From: UBA952 sp044361535
GTDB taxonomy: Bacteria; Bacteroidota; Bacteroidia; Flavobacteriales_D; Crocinitomicaceae
Assembly (NCBI GenBank): GCA_044361535.1
Contig: JBIKIQ010000001.1
Coordinates: 1-64,000 of the forward strand
Reading direction: 5' to 3'
DNA length: 64,000 bases
In this document: positions 43,170 through 51,143 of the stretch, piece by piece
Position numbering within the stretch: the first letter of the stretch is position 1
Layout: the number at the start of each line of letters is the position of its first letter
Notes under the pieces: model-generated
The model's database searches: none
Seen by the model: the letters and a program-made list of their open reading frames with translations, nothing else
Told to the model about the DNA's origin: nothing
Program-made: the position numbers and the translations under genes

Positions 43170-43541
43170 ATGGATTTACTAAAAAAATACGAATCACTTA
43201 TTATTGCCATTAAACTAGTTTTGGCCATTCCTGTATGTTTGTATTATTCTAGTTTACAAATTGAATCTGAATTGGTGAATGTTCCTTCCTATGTTTGGAT
43301 CCTTGCTTTGATTTATACTGTTTTACAGTTTTTAAACAAGCAAGTTAATTCAGAAATTCCAGTATATGTTTCTGTGTTTTATTACATTGGCTTACTCTCT
43401 ATTGGGTTGCCTGTGTTTTTGTCCGATCGTTTTGAAAAGATTGATTGGATTCTTGTTGCAGGATTAGGTTGTTGGTTTTTAATCTTGTCTGTTCTATCGC
43501 AAATGCGACTAATTATCCAACAAAAAAACAAAGCGAAATGA
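43170..43541 (+). CDS. Hypothetical four-helix membrane protein
   Basis: A 123-aa protein with about four transmembrane helices and a basic C-terminus (RLIIQQKNKAK). No family was recognised. Its stop overlaps the start of mpl (ATGA), so it is the first gene of a coupled three-gene unit with mpl and the beta-lactamase. It may relate to envelope or peptidoglycan metabolism by context only. Confidence 0.62.
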   Translation: MDLLKKYESLIIAIKLVLAIPVCLYYSSLQIESELVNVPSYVWILALIYTVLQFLNKQVNSEIPVYVSVFYYIGLLSIGLPVFLSDRFEKIDWILVAGLGCWFLILSVLSQMRLIIQQKNKAK

Positions 43542-44902
43542 GAGTGCATTTTATAGCTATTGGAGGAAGTGCTATGCATAATTTGGCAATTGCCCTAAAT
43601 AGAAAAGGATATTTCGTTACAGGATCAGACGATGAGATTTTTGAACCTTCAAGGTCTAGATTAGAGAAAGAAGGCGTTTTACCCGAAAAAATGGGTTGGA
43701 ATTCAGAGAGAATAAACACGAGTTTAGATGCTGTGATTTTGGGCATGCATGCACGGGAAGATAATCCGGAATTGTTGTTAGCTAAAGAACTTAATATTCC
43801 TATTTTTTCCTATCCAGAATATATCTACGAACAATCAAAAAATAAATTAAGAGTTGTAATTGGTGGAAGTCATGGAAAAACGACAATTACCTCTATGATT
43901 TTACATGCTTGTCGTGAGCTCGGAAAAGAGGTCGATTACATGGTTGGAGCGCAATTAGAAGGATACGATTGCATGGTTAAACTTTCGGAGGATGCACAAG
44001 TGATTATTCTGGAAGGGGATGAATATTTAAGTTCACCAATTGATCGCCGGCCTAAATTTCATTTATATAAACCGAATGTCGCATTGCTAAGTGGCATAGC
44101 CTGGGATCACATCAATGTATTTCCGACTTTTGAAAATTACGTTTCTCAATTTGATATTTTTTGTGGGTTGATTGAGCCTAGCGGAAAATTAATCTACAAT
44201 GAAAATGATCCCGAAATTGTCACCTTGGCTGCAAAACATCAAAATCATGTTGAGGCTATATCTTATTCAACACCAAGCTACGAGGTAACGGAATCAGGAA
44301 CTTGTATGCATCTGGATTCTGAATCTTACGATTTAAAATTGTTTGGAGAACATAATTTGCAGAATTTAATGGGAGCCATGCGAGTTTGTGAAGCAATAGG
44401 TATTTCCAATAAAGACTTTTTAACTTCCCTGTCTAATTTCACGGGTGCTGGAAAAAGATTACAAAAGGTCGTAGAATCTAATGATTTTATCATGTTCAAA
44501 GATTTTGCACATTCACCTTCTAAATTAAAAGCAACGACAAAAGCAGTGAAGGAACAGTATGCTAATCGTAAGTTGATTGCTTGCATGGAGTTACATACGT
44601 TTTCATCATTGAAAAAAGAATTTTTGCCGCATTATAAAAATTGCATGCAGATGGCTGACGAAGCTTTGGTGTATTTTAGTCCTGCTGTAGTGGCACATAA
44701 AAAATTAGAACCCATTTCCAAAGAACAAGTTTTTGATGGATTTGGCGGTGGAATTACCGTTGCAACTCAAACTCAGGAGGTGTTAGATTTTATAACGAAA
44801 AATGCAGAAGCTAATTCTGCATTGTTGATGATGTCATCCGGAAATTTTGATGGAATTGATTACGATAGCTTGGGTTCCCAATTAATAGAAAAGTCAAGAT
44901 GA
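43538..44902 (+). CDS. mpl: Mpl-type Mur ligase (UDP-MurNAc:tripeptide ligase)
   Basis: A 454-aa Mur-ligase family protein. Mpl rejoins the recycled tripeptide L-Ala-gamma-D-Glu-meso-Dap to UDP-MurNAc in peptidoglycan recycling. The N-terminus HFIAIGGSAMHNLAIAL is the UDP-binding loop, GGSHGKTTITSMILHA is the ATP P-loop, and WDHINVFPTFENYVSQF and FKDFAHSPSKLKAT mark the central and C-terminal domains. Distinction from MurC rests on overall resemblance to Bacteroidota Mpl. The ATG at 43538 (overlap ATGA with the upstream gene) is used, although the frame is open 31 codons upstream. It overlaps the beta-lactamase start by four bases. Confidence 0.86.
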   Translation: MRVHFIAIGGSAMHNLAIALNRKGYFVTGSDDEIFEPSRSRLEKEGVLPEKMGWNSERINTSLDAVILGMHAREDNPELLLAKELNIPIFSYPEYIYEQSKNKLRVVIGGSHGKTTITSMILHACRELGKEVDYMVGAQLEGYDCMVKLSEDAQVIILEGDEYLSSPIDRRPKFHLYKPNVALLSGIAWDHINVFPTFENYVSQFDIFCGLIEPSGKLIYNENDPEIVTLAAKHQNHVEAISYSTPSYEVTESGTCMHLDSESYDLKLFGEHNLQNLMGAMRVCEAIGISNKDFLTSLSNFTGAGKRLQKVVESNDFIMFKDFAHSPSKLKATTKAVKEQYANRKLIACMELHTFSSLKKEFLPHYKNCMQMADEALVYFSPAVVAHKKLEPISKEQVFDGFGGGITVATQTQEVLDFITKNAEANSALLMMSSGNFDGIDYDSLGSQLIEKSR

Positions 44903-45735
44903 AGAAATATGTAATTTTCTTTTTTGTGTTAGCATTAATTGTAACAAACAGTTGCAAAAACTCAGAAGCTCTTTCAAAAAAGCCAATAAATTCTGAAATG
45001 GAGGTGACTACGGTCAATTATAATTCATACCTTGATTCACTTCAAGCTGAGGGAATTTTTCTGTTGTATGATTTGAAAGCGAATAAATTAGTGGAATATA
45101 AAGGGCTGTCTAAAGACACGATGTTAATCCCCGCTTCCACGTTCAAGATTCCAAATTCCTTGATTGGTTTAGAAACAGGGGTTGTCAAAGACGAGTTGAC
45201 AGAAATCAAATGGAATGGAACAACGTATCAAAATCAAGCGTGGAATAAAGATCAAAATTTGAGAGAGGCATTTCAAAATTCAACGGTTTGGTATTTTCAA
45301 GAATTGGCGCGAAAAATAGGGGAGAAGCACATGAAAAAGTTTCTAGCTCAGTTCAATTATGGCAATCAAAGCACGGGTGGAGGAATTGATAAATTCTGGT
45401 TATCAGGTGATTTGCGTATTTCTCCTTTGCAACAACTGGAATTTTTGAAAGGATTGTGGAATGAGGAGTTGAAGGTTTCTAAAAAAACCACAAAAACCAT
45501 GAAAAAAGTTTTTCTAGTGGAAAAGAAAGGAGAATCTACACTTTATGCAAAAACAGGATGGGGATTCACAGATGGATCTGATATCGGTTGGTACATGGGA
45601 GTTGTTGAAAATCAAAAATCAACATATCTCTTTGTACACGCGATGGTTTCTAAAGATTCGAGGTTGGAATTATTCGGAGAAGCCAGAAAATCTATCGCTC
45701 GAAAAATTTTGGCAGATAATAGCATTATTAAGTAG
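44899..45735 (+). CDS. Class D (OXA-type) beta-lactamase
   Basis: A 278-aa serine beta-lactamase with every class D motif: S80-T-F-K83 (active-site Ser and carbamylated Lys), S128-T-V130, Y154-G-N156 and K218-T-G220, with Trp167 in the expected region. A signal peptide ends VTNSC, so it is probably a lipoprotein anchored on Cys19. It hydrolyses beta-lactams in the periplasm; spectrum unknown. Start overlaps mpl by four bases (ATGA), which indicates a native chromosomal gene rather than a cassette, and base composition matches the neighbours. A BlaR-type sensor or a DD-peptidase role is less likely since no extra domain is present. Confidence 0.93.
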   Translation: MKKYVIFFFVLALIVTNSCKNSEALSKKPINSEMEVTTVNYNSYLDSLQAEGIFLLYDLKANKLVEYKGLSKDTMLIPASTFKIPNSLIGLETGVVKDELTEIKWNGTTYQNQAWNKDQNLREAFQNSTVWYFQELARKIGEKHMKKFLAQFNYGNQSTGGGIDKFWLSGDLRISPLQQLEFLKGLWNEELKVSKKTTKTMKKVFLVEKKGESTLYAKTGWGFTDGSDIGWYMGVVENQKSTYLFVHAMVSKDSRLELFGEARKSIARKILADNSIIK

Positions 45736-45766
45736 ATTAAAGTTACAAGCAATTATTTTTTTAAAG

Positions 45767-45774
45767 TAATTTTG
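45767..45774 (+). promoter_or_regulatory. Putative -7 promoter box for the Cys/His-rich cassette
   Basis: TAATTTTG matches TAnnTTTG and ends four bases before the GTG at 45779, which suggests a leaderless transcript. Confidence 0.4.
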
Positions 45775-45778
45775 TGCC

Positions 45779-46174
45779 GTGAAACTCGGTAAAGTATTTT
45801 TCTTACTGCTACTTCTAACCAGTAAACTTTTTTATTCGTTTTTCTGGCAAGTTAATTTTTATATCAATCAACAGGAAATTACTCGGTTGGAATGCGAGAA
45901 TAAAGACAAGCCCTTAATGAAATGTAATGGTAAATGTTATTTAGCAAAGCAATTACAAAAAGCGGAGGATGAGCTAAATGAAAAAAAGTCAAAGCAGGAG
46001 CAATCTAAAAACACAATTAAATTAATGGAAGGAAGTGCATTCATTGCACCTCAAAAAATAGCATTTTCATCCAATTTTTCTTTTCAAATTGAAACAACAA
46101 ACTTTGTTAGTTATTCTAAAAACCTCCTAGCGGGGGCGACTTACCCCATTTTTCATCCCCCTTGTTTGGCCTAG
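45779..46174 (+). CDS. Small exported protein with CNGKCY motif
   Basis: A 131-aa protein of unknown function. A hydrophobic N-terminus (KVFFLLLLLTSKLFYSFFW) acts as a signal or anchor. It is followed by ITRLECENKDKPLMKCNGKCYLAKQL, given here as three cysteines with the pattern C-x11-C-x3-C at about residues 39-55, then a Lys/Glu/Gln-rich helix and a C-terminus IFHPPCLA. The cysteine pattern suggests metal or thiol chemistry but this is not proven. The start is GTG. It heads a likely three-gene unit with the next two genes. Confidence 0.6.
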   Translation: MKLGKVFFLLLLLTSKLFYSFFWQVNFYINQQEITRLECENKDKPLMKCNGKCYLAKQLQKAEDELNEKKSKQEQSKNTIKLMEGSAFIAPQKIAFSSNFSFQIETTNFVSYSKNLLAGATYPIFHPPCLA

Positions 46175-46214
46175 TTTTTCAGAAAAAAAAATAGGTTCAA
46201 ATAAAAAATAACAC

Positions 46215-47132
46215 ATGAAAAAATACAGTGTGATTCTACTGCTTCTTGTAAGTAGTAGAGCAAACGCTTGTGATATTTGCGGAGGGGTAAGTGGTAATGC
46301 AACTATTGGCTTATTCGCTTCCACCAAGTACCACATGCTGGGAGTTAAAACGGGGGTTCAATCTTTTAAAAGTTTAATGGATGGAATTGTGCATTCACGC
46401 GAATACTTGTTTCGTAACGAGTTCAATTTTCGTTTTCAATTTCATAAAAGAATTCAAGTAATTGGAGTGATTCCCTACCAGATTGGCTTCCAAAAAAGAG
46501 ATTTAGGAAATGATTTGGTTCAAGGATTGGGTGATCCTATGGCCATGCTAAATGGAATACTTTGGCACAAAAAAGACACCAACGGACGTGCAATTCATTT
46601 TCTCTCTTGTGGTTTTGGAATTAAATTACCCATTGGTCGAGTGGGATCTAATTCAAGCGCAATTAAAAACCTATATCCCGGAACTGGGGCTTGGGAGGAA
46701 TTACTTATTTTAAACTACACATTCACGTTGAATAAATCATGGAGTGCTCAAAACGAATTGAGCTATGCGTTTAAACAAAGTAATAATGCTGGATACAAAT
46801 ACGGAAATTCAGCACAAGCATCCTTCACCGCAGTAAATAATAGGAAAATGGGAATGCGAAGATTGATATCTTCTATTGGATTTGTTTATAGCCATTTTCA
46901 ACCCAGTTTATTGAATGGTTCAGTCTTATCTCTGAACAGTAATAAGGGATTTGTGCTATCTCCAAAAGCTAGTTTGAATCTTATAGGATATCGTTGGCTC
47001 TATTCCATACAATGTCAAGTTCCATTGTTCCAAAACCTGAATAGTCGATCAATTAAACAAACTTTCGGTATGGAAGCCGGAATAACTTATTTATTAAAAA
47101 CAAAAATTAAAAAACATGAAAACAACATTTAA
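46215..47132 (+). CDS. CDICG-motif outer-membrane beta-barrel-like protein
   Basis: A 305-aa protein with a signal peptide ending RANA, a mature N-terminus CDICGG, and beta-rich sequence with alternating aromatic and polar residues to the end, consistent with an outer-membrane barrel. Similar Bacteroidota proteins carry CDICGC at this place; here the last Cys is Gly. No transporter family could be assigned. It starts 40 bases after the previous gene and overlaps the next by 17 bp. Confidence 0.62.
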   Translation: MKKYSVILLLLVSSRANACDICGGVSGNATIGLFASTKYHMLGVKTGVQSFKSLMDGIVHSREYLFRNEFNFRFQFHKRIQVIGVIPYQIGFQKRDLGNDLVQGLGDPMAMLNGILWHKKDTNGRAIHFLSCGFGIKLPIGRVGSNSSAIKNLYPGTGAWEELLILNYTFTLNKSWSAQNELSYAFKQSNNAGYKYGNSAQASFTAVNNRKMGMRRLISSIGFVYSHFQPSLLNGSVLSLNSNKGFVLSPKASLNLIGYRWLYSIQCQVPLFQNLNSRSIKQTFGMEAGITYLLKTKIKKHENNI

Positions 47133-47514
47133 TTATTTTCTTATCTCCAGTGCATTATTCATTGGATTAACATCGTGTCATAAACATAAACATGAAAATG
47201 TAACCGCAACCATTAACTTAATGGAACCAATACAGAACGATACTCTTGCATACGGTACAGAACTACATATGCACGGAACAATTGTTGGAACGGGTGAATT
47301 GCATGGTTACTCTTTATCATTAAAGAACGTATCAACAAATGCCATTTTATTCTCAGCTTCAAACACTGCGCATCAAAAAACCTATGCATTTGATGAACAT
47401 TGGGTAAATAACGTAACGGATACAACAGTTGTTCAAGTCTCTGTTGATGTTGAGTTAGATCATGATGGAAATAAACAAAACAAATTGGTTAACATAGTTT
47501 GTCTACCGCAATAG
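47116..47514 (+). CDS. His-rich lipoprotein, possibly DUF4625-like
   Basis: A 132-aa protein with a lipoprotein signal peptide ending LTSC and the mature start CHKHKHEN, an obvious metal-binding candidate. The remaining about 105 residues look like a single beta-sandwich with several histidines (ELHMHGTIVGTGELHGYSL, DEHW, ELDHDGNK), similar to DUF4625-type lipoproteins. It overlaps the barrel gene by 17 bp and ends before a bidirectional terminator. A role in metal binding or delivery is inferred from composition. Confidence 0.65.
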   Translation: MKTTFNYFLISSALFIGLTSCHKHKHENVTATINLMEPIQNDTLAYGTELHMHGTIVGTGELHGYSLSLKNVSTNAILFSASNTAHQKTYAFDEHWVNNVTDTTVVQVSVDVELDHDGNKQNKLVNIVCLPQ

Positions 47515-47534
47515 ATAAAATAATTAAGATTTAG

Positions 47535-47573
47535 TCTGAGGAAAAGAAGAGAGAATTTTTTGTTTTCCTCAGA
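47535..47573. terminator. Bidirectional terminator between convergent genes
   Basis: TCTGAGGAAAA (47535-47545) pairs perfectly with TTTTCCTCAGA (47563-47573) around a 17-base loop. It lies between the stops of a plus-strand lipoprotein gene and a minus-strand oxidoreductase gene. Flanking T runs are weak in both directions. Confidence 0.6.
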
Positions 47574-48215
47574 TTATTTAAAAGGGTAAAATTGAATTGT
47601 GTTTTTATCAATTCTATCATTCAAACAATTTCTCACAATCATACTCGCCAAATACTCAGCTTTCACAGAATGGTATTTTTTCATCGAACCAAGCATGAAA
47701 AAATCAAATAGAAACGATAGCTTTTGAGCGATAAACTCTCCCGGACGAGATTCATTTCTTTTTCCAATGAGCATTCCGGGTCGGTAGATTAAAGTTTTTG
47801 GAATTCCTGCAGCTAAAACTCCTTCCTCAGCTTCTCCTTTTATTCGATTGTAATTTATCGATGAATTTTTGTTTGCGCCAATCGCTGAGATTAAATGATA
47901 CTGATGAATTCCATTTTCTTTTCCAATTTTTGCTAATCGAATTGGAATATCGCGGTCAATTTTCTCGTATTCTCCCACATCAGGCGTTTTGGCTTTGGTC
48001 GTTCCAATACAGCATACAATCGCATCTCCATGAATTGCGTTTTTTAAATCTTCTTCGTTTTCGAAATCAACTACATAATTCATCACTTTTGGTGAATGTA
48101 TATCGATTTTTTTTCGAGTTAAAACATTGATTTTTGATACTTTTTCTTCTGAAAGTAATTGATTGAGAACTTCACTTCCAACCAATCCCGTTGAACCAAC
48201 TAATACGATTTTCAT
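47574..48215 (-). CDS. NAD(P)-binding oxidoreductase, NmrA/atypical SDR family
   Basis: A 213-aa Rossmann-fold protein with the dinucleotide motif VGSTGLVGSEVL (6-17), VCCIGTTKAKTPDVGEYEKID and YNRIKGEAEEGVLAAG, where the YxxxK-like YNRIK may be catalytic. LIYRPGMLIGKR is typical of the HTATIP2/YwnB-like subgroup. The substrate is unknown. The gene is monocistronic and convergent with the lipoprotein gene. Confidence 0.82.
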   Translation of the reverse strand: MKIVLVGSTGLVGSEVLNQLLSEEKVSKINVLTRKKIDIHSPKVMNYVVDFENEEDLKNAIHGDAIVCCIGTTKAKTPDVGEYEKIDRDIPIRLAKIGKENGIHQYHLISAIGANKNSSINYNRIKGEAEEGVLAAGIPKTLIYRPGMLIGKRNESRPGEFIAQKLSFLFDFFMLGSMKKYHSVKAEYLASMIVRNCLNDRIDKNTIQFYPFK

Positions 48216-48384
48216 CTTTTTTTCTCAAAAATACAATTAACTGTTGGAGTAAATTACAGAATATATTCTTTTTGTTTGTGTATATTCGTAGTAGAAAATC
48301 AGTAAGTTTAATTAAATAGTCTTAGACTTGCTAGATTTGAAGATTTTCAGGTATTCAGAGATAAAATTTTTAATTAATTGTATT

Positions 48385-49296
48385 TTGAAAATAGTTCTGT
48401 TTTTAGTTCTACTTGTCGTTTCATTCAATTCTCGTGCTCAAGTCTGGGTGAGTCCAAATGCCGTTTGGACTTATGATTATTCAGGAATTTCTGAAGGAGG
48501 AACTTTCAAGTGGAAATATTCACATGATTCAATAGTCCAGGGGAGATTAGTTCAGGTGCTAAAATGCGAAAAACATCAATTTGTGATGGATCAATTTGGT
48601 CAATTACATGGTAGTTTGCAAGACTTTGGAAGTCGTTTCACTTCAGTCTCAGGGGATACAGTTTTTTACGTGAACAACGATCAATTTTATGTGCTCTACA
48701 ATTTCGGCGCGAGCATAGGTGATCAATGGATTATTGCTGAAAACCCTAATGCTGAATTCTGTAATCCAGTCTCAAGTGTACAAGTTACTGATACTGGTTC
48801 GGTTTTGATCAATGGCCAAACAAAAAGAACGATTACGTTGGAAACGTTAACAACGGGTGAGTTTGGTATTGATGGTATTGCAGTGGAAGGAATTGGGTTG
48901 GTTTCAGGTTCTTCAAACTTTGGAATGTTTCCGGGAGGTAGAGATTGTCCTTTGAGTGGAATTGTCACTGAATGGTACTCATGTGATTTTAGATGTTTCG
49001 ATGATGATATTATTGGCACATACAATCCAGGAAGTTTGGACTGTAATTATTTAACGGTTTCTATGAATGAAAAAGAATTTGGTGAGCTATCTATTTTTCC
49101 CAATCCATCAAACGGTTTTGTAAAAATTGAGCAATTAACGGAGGATGTAGAAATAAGAATAGCTGATTTATCCGGGAAAATAGTTCTGATTAAAAATAGT
49201 TCACGAGAGCAAAGTGTAATTGATTTAAGCCACTTAAGTGATGGAGCTTATTTCATAGAGGTGGGTAAGAAAAGAGCTAAAATTTTAAAAAATTAA
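48385..49296 (+). CDS. Secreted protein with T9SS type A sorting domain
   Basis: A 303-aa protein. If translated from the TTG at 48385 it begins with a good signal peptide (MKIVLFLVLLVVSFNSRAQ). The open frame extends upstream to a TTG at 48328, and there is no ATG start. The middle about 200 residues are beta-rich with several cysteines and no recognised domain. The C-terminal about 75 residues (SIFPNPSNGFVKIEQL ... IADLSGKIV ... LSDGAYFIEV) are a classic type A T9SS sorting domain. It is a stand-alone gene. Confidence 0.82.
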   Translation: MKIVLFLVLLVVSFNSRAQVWVSPNAVWTYDYSGISEGGTFKWKYSHDSIVQGRLVQVLKCEKHQFVMDQFGQLHGSLQDFGSRFTSVSGDTVFYVNNDQFYVLYNFGASIGDQWIIAENPNAEFCNPVSSVQVTDTGSVLINGQTKRTITLETLTTGEFGIDGIAVEGIGLVSGSSNFGMFPGGRDCPLSGIVTEWYSCDFRCFDDDIIGTYNPGSLDCNYLTVSMNEKEFGELSIFPNPSNGFVKIEQLTEDVEIRIADLSGKIVLIKNSSREQSVIDLSHLSDGAYFIEVGKKRAKILKN

Positions 49297-49362
49297 TTTG
49301 GGAATGAACGTTAATTATCAAAGCATTTCATCGGAATTGGTAAATTCGTGTTATAACAATAA

Positions 49363-50280
49363 ATGAATCAAATAGACAGACTTCGTTTAGCCCACTTCGG
49401 GAATCTTGAATTACTTGCAAAACAGGTGGTTGAAGGGTTTATTACTGGTTTACATAAGAGTCCGTTCCACGGGTTTTCAGTGGAGTTTGCCGAACACAGA
49501 ATATATAACAAAGGAGAATCTACTCGACATATTGATTGGAAATTATTTGGGAGAACAGAAAAGTTATTTACCAAAAAGTATGAGGAGGAAACGAATTTGC
49601 GTTGCCAAATCATCATTGATGATTCAAGTTCGATGTATTTTCCGAAAGACGATGGGATTTCCAAGTTTGAATTTTCTGTGTATGCAGCAGCTAGCTTAAT
49701 TGAGTTGTTAAAAAAGCAACGTGATGCGGTAGGATTGTCATTGATTTCTGATAAAATTGATTTACACACCCAGGCCAAATCTTCGATTGCTCATCATCGT
49801 TTTTTATATTCTGAATTAGAGAAACGAATGATTTCTTACGATCCCAATCAGAGGAAAACAACGAATATCGTTCAATCCTTGCATGATATTGCTGAATTGG
49901 CGCATAGACGAAGTTTGATCGTTGTTTTCTCTGACTTGTTAGATGATCCAAATAAAGTAGATGAGTTGTTTCGCGCCCTTGAACACATGCGTCATAATAA
50001 ACACGAAGTCATTCTTTTCCATGTTGTTGATGGTAAAAAAGAAATTGAATTTGAATTAGGCAATAGACCATTTAATTTGGTCGATATGGAAACAGGTGAA
50101 CGCATGAAAATTCAACCCGCTGAAGTCAAAGAGAGTTACAAAAAAGCAATTAATGCTTACTTTGAAGAGTTAAAAATTCGAAGCATCAATAACCGAATAG
50201 ATTTCATGCCTGCTGATATTCACGAAGGTTATAACCAAATTCTTTTACAGTATTTCTTAAAACGCCAAAAAATGTTCTAA
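49363..50280 (+). CDS. DUF58 domain-containing protein
   Basis: A 305-aa cytoplasmic protein with the DUF58 core: HGFSVEFAEHRIYNKGEST, then RHIDWKLFGRT and a von Willebrand A-like fold with the MIDAS-like IIDDSSSMYF. DUF58 genes usually sit next to MoxR AAA-ATPase genes and BatA/BatD genes, implicated in chaperone or metal insertion and stress; none of these partners is adjacent here. Its function is unknown. It is about 110 bases upstream of fabG. Confidence 0.87.
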   Translation: MNQIDRLRLAHFGNLELLAKQVVEGFITGLHKSPFHGFSVEFAEHRIYNKGESTRHIDWKLFGRTEKLFTKKYEEETNLRCQIIIDDSSSMYFPKDDGISKFEFSVYAAASLIELLKKQRDAVGLSLISDKIDLHTQAKSSIAHHRFLYSELEKRMISYDPNQRKTTNIVQSLHDIAELAHRRSLIVVFSDLLDDPNKVDELFRALEHMRHNKHEVILFHVVDGKKEIEFELGNRPFNLVDMETGERMKIQPAEVKESYKKAINAYFEELKIRSINNRIDFMPADIHEGYNQILLQYFLKRQKMF

Positions 50281-50393
50281 TTTTAATTTGTTTGTAATTC
50301 AATTTCACGAAACAAAATCCTGTAAATATTCTCGTTTTAGTTAAACTCACTTTCACAGAATTTCTTAATTTCGTTAAAAAATAAAATTCAATC

Positions 50394-51140
50394 ATGAAAT
50401 TATTAGAAAATAAAGTAGTTATTATTACTGGAGCGTCCCGTGGAATAGGAAAGGCAATCGCTGAAGAATGCGTTAATCAAGGAGCAAAAGTTGTATTTAC
50501 TTACGTTTCATCTGATGAAAAAGCACGTGCTTTGGAGGCTGAATTAACCAAAAATGGTGGAACTGCCAAAGGATATAAATCAGACGCATCGAAATTTGAT
50601 GAGGCTCAAAAATTAGTGGATGATGTTGTTGCAGAATTTGGAACGGTAGATGTTTTGGTTAATAATGCAGGAATTACAAGAGATACTTTATTAATGCGAA
50701 TGACTGAAGAACAATGGGATGAGGTGATTAATACCAATTTGAAATCAGCATTTAATTTAACAAAAGCAGTTCAGAAGCCGATGTTGAAAGCTCGTTCGGG
50801 TTCAATTATTAATATGTCATCAGTTGTTGGTGTAAAAGGAAACGCAGGTCAATCTAACTATGCTGCATCAAAAGCAGGCTTAATCGGATTTACAAAATCT
50901 ATTGCCGCAGAATTAGGTTCTCGTAATATTCGTTGCAACGCAATTGCTCCAGGTTTCATTGAAACAGAAATGACAGAAGTTTTGGATCAAAAAGTGGTTG
51001 AAGAATGGAGAAATGCCATTCCATTAAAACGAGGAGGAACTCCATTGGACGTAGCTAATGTAACAGTTTTTCTAGCGTCTGATATGTCTGCTTATGTTAC
51101 TGGACAAACAATTCATGTGTGTGGTGGAATGTTAATGTAA
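50394..51140 (+). CDS. fabG: 3-oxoacyl-[acyl-carrier-protein] reductase
   Basis: A 248-aa short-chain dehydrogenase that reduces 3-oxoacyl-ACP in fatty-acid elongation with NADPH. The NADPH motif is TGASRGIGKAIAEE, then NNAGITRDTLLMRM (typical of FabG), the catalytic Ser/Tyr/Lys in SSVVGVKGNAGQSNYAASKAG, and IAPGFIETEMTEVL. It is followed after three bases by hemB. Confidence 0.95.
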   Translation: MKLLENKVVIITGASRGIGKAIAEECVNQGAKVVFTYVSSDEKARALEAELTKNGGTAKGYKSDASKFDEAQKLVDDVVAEFGTVDVLVNNAGITRDTLLMRMTEEQWDEVINTNLKSAFNLTKAVQKPMLKARSGSIINMSSVVGVKGNAGQSNYAASKAGLIGFTKSIAAELGSRNIRCNAIAPGFIETEMTEVLDQKVVEEWRNAIPLKRGGTPLDVANVTVFLASDMSAYVTGQTIHVCGGMLM

Positions 51141-51143
51141 GCA

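Noticed and set aside
45545..45769. Frame-shifted continuation of the beta-lactamase gene
   Set aside because: The main frame keeps KTG and runs to a normal C-terminus at 45735, so the second frame is only a shadow, not evidence of a frameshift.
49368..49778. Minus-strand open frame of 136 codons inside the DUF58 gene
   Set aside because: It is fully antisense to a clear DUF58 domain and shows no recognisable protein features.
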